Shown: one piece after another, positions 62,164 through 64,000 of the stretch
How positions within the stretch are numbered: position 1 is the stretch's first letter
How the letters are laid out: the number at the start of each line of letters is the position of its first letter
Source of the DNA: Acidobacteriota bacterium
GTDB taxonomy: Bacteria; Acidobacteriota; Terriglobia; Terriglobales; Acidobacteriaceae
NCBI GenBank assembly: GCA_013289685.1
Contig: JABCZL010000023.1
Coordinates: 1 to 64,000, forward strand
Reading direction: 5' to 3'
DNA: 64,000 bases
Position numbers and translations under genes: made by a program
Notes under the pieces: generated by a model
Seen by the model: only the letters and a program-made list of their open reading frames with translations
What the model was told of the DNA's origin: nothing
Database searches by the model: none

Positions 62164-63315
62164 TTACTTCTTTCCGGTCAGCGAAGCGTTATACATCGCC
62201 ACCATCAAGTCCTGCGAGTGGCCGTCGTAGTCGGCGTCGAGCGACCACATAAACGTCCCGCCCAGTCCGCGATCCCAATCGGAGTACCAGACGCGGTAGT
62301 ACGTCGAGAACGCGTCATCGTAGGTAATGTAACCGTCCTTGCCGTCGGTCCGCAGCATGTAGGGCACGAAGGCAACCGGATCGTAAAAAGTCTCCCATCC
62401 GTGCTGGTTGATCAGTGGCTTGAAGTCCGGACCGTAGTTTCCACTGGTAACCGCCCAATCGCATTCGCCATCCTGGGTCCACGCCGAGTTCGGACACAAC
62501 CCAAAAAGCTGGTTGATGTTGTGGTAGTGGTAGCCGTAAAACGGCGTCCCCATATTCAGCTTTGCGCCCGGCATCTGCTTCAGAAAAATGTTCGCCGTGT
62601 CATGCACGCTGCCCCCGGGTTGGCATTCGTAGGGCGCAGGATTGTGCCAGTCCCAGAAGATGGGCGAATTCAGCTGCCCATGCGCCGTCCACGGACCTGC
62701 GCAGTCATACATCATAATGTTGACGTAGTTGAGAGACAGTTGCAGGTGCTTCAGGTCGTATCCGTAGCCGCCCCACGGGGCCGCGTCGATCGACAAGACA
62801 TAACTTGGGTCTGACTTGCGGAACTTCTCCATCAGATCCACGAGAAATTTGCGGTCGCCCGTGGTTTCTGGATACTCCCAGTCAATGTCGACGCCGTCGT
62901 AGTGGTTCTCTTTTTCGAAGGCCGCGATGTTATCGACCAGCGTCTGCACTTCGCCGCTGGCTTCGAGCCCCGTAAAATCTCCACCCAGCAGGAGCATGAC
63001 TTTCACGCCCGCATCATGGGCTCGGTTGTTGAGATCGGGCTCAAGGAATTCGTTTCCCTGTCCGGAGGGCACGGACAAGGTGCCACTCGCATCGAACGAC
63101 ACTCCATCGTGATTAATGTGAGTCAGCATGTGGTAGGGAATCTGCGCGGCACCATACGCCGGAGTCTGATACCGGCTCCAATATCCATAGTCCCCCACAA
63201 CGCGCTTGGTGAGATGGTTGGGCAGCGCGTCTTGCGCGAGGGCAAACTGGGAAACCGCCGCCATCAGACCCAATAAGAAGGAAGCCAGACGTGGACCTGC
63301 AAGGGAACGAGACAT
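62164..63315 (-). CDS. Secreted glycoside hydrolase family 18 (chitinase-like)
   Basis: A 383-residue protein with a signal peptide (SFLLGLMAAVSQFALAQ). The catalytic motif DxxDxDxE is intact in YDGVDIDWEYPE, and the SxGG-like LLLGGDFTG, MMYDCAGPW and late Trp/Asp segments are as in GH18. It probably hydrolyses chitin or a related beta-1,4-glycan outside the cell. Single domain, no carbohydrate-binding module seen. It is the first gene of a pair with the SRPBCC protein. Confidence 0.93.
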   Translation of the reverse strand: MSRSLAGPRLASFLLGLMAAVSQFALAQDALPNHLTKRVVGDYGYWSRYQTPAYGAAQIPYHMLTHINHDGVSFDASGTLSVPSGQGNEFLEPDLNNRAHDAGVKVMLLLGGDFTGLEASGEVQTLVDNIAAFEKENHYDGVDIDWEYPETTGDRKFLVDLMEKFRKSDPSYVLSIDAAPWGGYGYDLKHLQLSLNYVNIMMYDCAGPWTAHGQLNSPIFWDWHNPAPYECQPGGSVHDTANIFLKQMPGAKLNMGTPFYGYHYHNINQLFGLCPNSAWTQDGECDWAVTSGNYGPDFKPLINQHGWETFYDPVAFVPYMLRTDGKDGYITYDDAFSTYYRVWYSDWDRGLGGTFMWSLDADYDGHSQDLMVAMYNASLTGKK

Positions 63316-63471
63316 GAAGGGTACCTCCGGGAGAGGGTCAGGGCTGGGATAGCCCGGGCAAAGCAGCGTCCAGCCTTAGGTCTGGGGATTTTACCATGAC
63401 AGGTTCGCTGCCCGGCTGATATTGTTTCTAGGACGAGTCAGTCTCCGCTATTTGCCCGTGAGGAGAGTCTT

Positions 63472-63921
63472 GTGACAATCCGTACCGCCCTTCCGACCAC
63501 CATCGCTCCCTGGCTTTCCGTGCGCCATGGCGCGCGAGCCGTGGATTTCTACAAGTCCGCTTTCGGAGCGACCGAAGTGTTTCGCATGGGTGACGGCGAT
63601 AGCGTGGTGGCTCGGCTTTCAGTGGAAGGCGCAGAGTTTTGGTTGAGTGACGAGTCTCCCGAAAATGGCAACTTCAGTCCTCAGACCATCGGCGGTAGTT
63701 CGGTTCGCCTGATCTTAACGGTGGCCGATCCCGATGCTGTGTTCGCCCGCGCCCTGGCGGCCGGCGCGTCGCAGGTCTATGCCGTGGTCGAGGAACACGG
63801 CTGGCGATTGGGCCGCGTCGTAGATCCCTTCGGACATCACTGGGAGATCGGCCGCCCGAATCGCGTAGACTCCAGCCGAAGTGAAAAAATAAAATGTGGA
63901 GCGGACACTCCTGTCCGCTAA
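63472..63921 (+). CDS. VOC-family (glyoxalase-like) protein
   Basis: A 149-residue protein of the vicinal-oxygen-chelate fold, PhnB-like. APWLSVRHGARAVDFYKSAFGATEVFRM is the typical first half-module and VVDPFGHHWEIGRP the second, with the His-Glu pair. GTG 63472 has AGGAG 6 bases upstream. The last nine residues (KCGADTPVR) are encoded by a hairpin repeat, which gives the protein a foreign tail. Function is not predictable. Confidence 0.9.
   Translation: MTIRTALPTTIAPWLSVRHGARAVDFYKSAFGATEVFRMGDGDSVVARLSVEGAEFWLSDESPENGNFSPQTIGGSSVRLILTVADPDAVFARALAAGASQVYAVVEEHGWRLGRVVDPFGHHWEIGRPNRVDSSRSEKIKCGADTPVR
63900..63919. repeat. Hairpin repeat overlapping a stop codon
   Basis: AGCGGACA and TGTCCGCT form a perfect 8-bp stem around CTCC. 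It lies within the last eight codons and overlaps the stop of the VOC gene. Confidence 0.8.
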
Positions 63922-64000
63922 AACTTCACTCGAAGACTGTCCTTGAGCAAGAGACCGGCGCGTTTCAGATCCTTTCTCGTGCCTATCTGATTAGGTTAAT

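Overview
The window looks like a chromosomal segment of an Acidobacteriota bacterium, probably of the Terriglobia/Koribacter type. This is inference. It rests on the GC-rich sequence, two NtrC-type sigma-54 two-component pairs, a CadC-like winged-helix/TPR regulator, the MoxR/VWA pair, an omega-like 71-residue protein of the kind I associate with acidobacteria, many secreted proteins with Ig-like or beta-propeller folds, and intergenic gaps packed with palindromic dispersed repeats. I see no rRNA, tRNA, transposase, phage gene or CRISPR array. About 52 protein genes are supported.

Layout. 1-5.2 kb: a small secreted protein, a large non-coding gap, fabI, an MFS exporter and a periplasmic TPR protein. 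5.2-16 kb: signalling and envelope, with a Pro/Thr-rich secreted protein, an NtrB/NtrC-like pair, an OmpA-like outer-membrane protein, a lipoprotein, a second kinase/regulator pair with ATGA overlap and a small degenerate kinase-like protein. 16-17.3 kb: a compact operon (4-TM protein, XRE repressor, SRPBCC protein) behind a doubled operator. 17.4-29.8 kb: glycosyltransferase, beta-propeller lipoprotein, CDGSH protein with a Tat-exported flavoprotein, rhomboid-TPR protein, VWA protein and MoxR ATPase, Lon-N protein, SDR, TPR protein, a Cys-motif protein and a thioesterase.

29.8-42 kb: cydAB, Mrp ATPase, sarcosine-oxidase-like flavoprotein, hrcA-grpE-dnaJ (no dnaK), rsmE and a helicase/nuclease with a Cas4/AddB-like Fe-S end. 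At 41.90-42.09 kb on the minus strand is a self-contained miniature transcription unit: promoter, Shine-Dalgarno, 13-codon Lys-rich frame, terminator. 42.3-51.5 kb: thiolase, PAS kinase, ComM-like ATPase, small membrane protein, PilT-like ATPase, membrane protein, ASH-domain lipoprotein. 51.7-64 kb: CadC/TPR regulator, DUF805-like/SRPBCC fusion, omega-like protein and rho, two small secreted proteins, hppA pump, SRPBCC and GH18 pair, and a VOC protein whose C-terminus is encoded by a repeat hairpin.

The genes are mostly housekeeping and envelope or signalling functions in short operons, not one pathway. The most unusual layer is non-coding: at least ten kinds of palindromic element fill the gaps, and one kind occurs six times. 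The strongest candidate for something undescribed is the miniature Lys-rich transcription unit.
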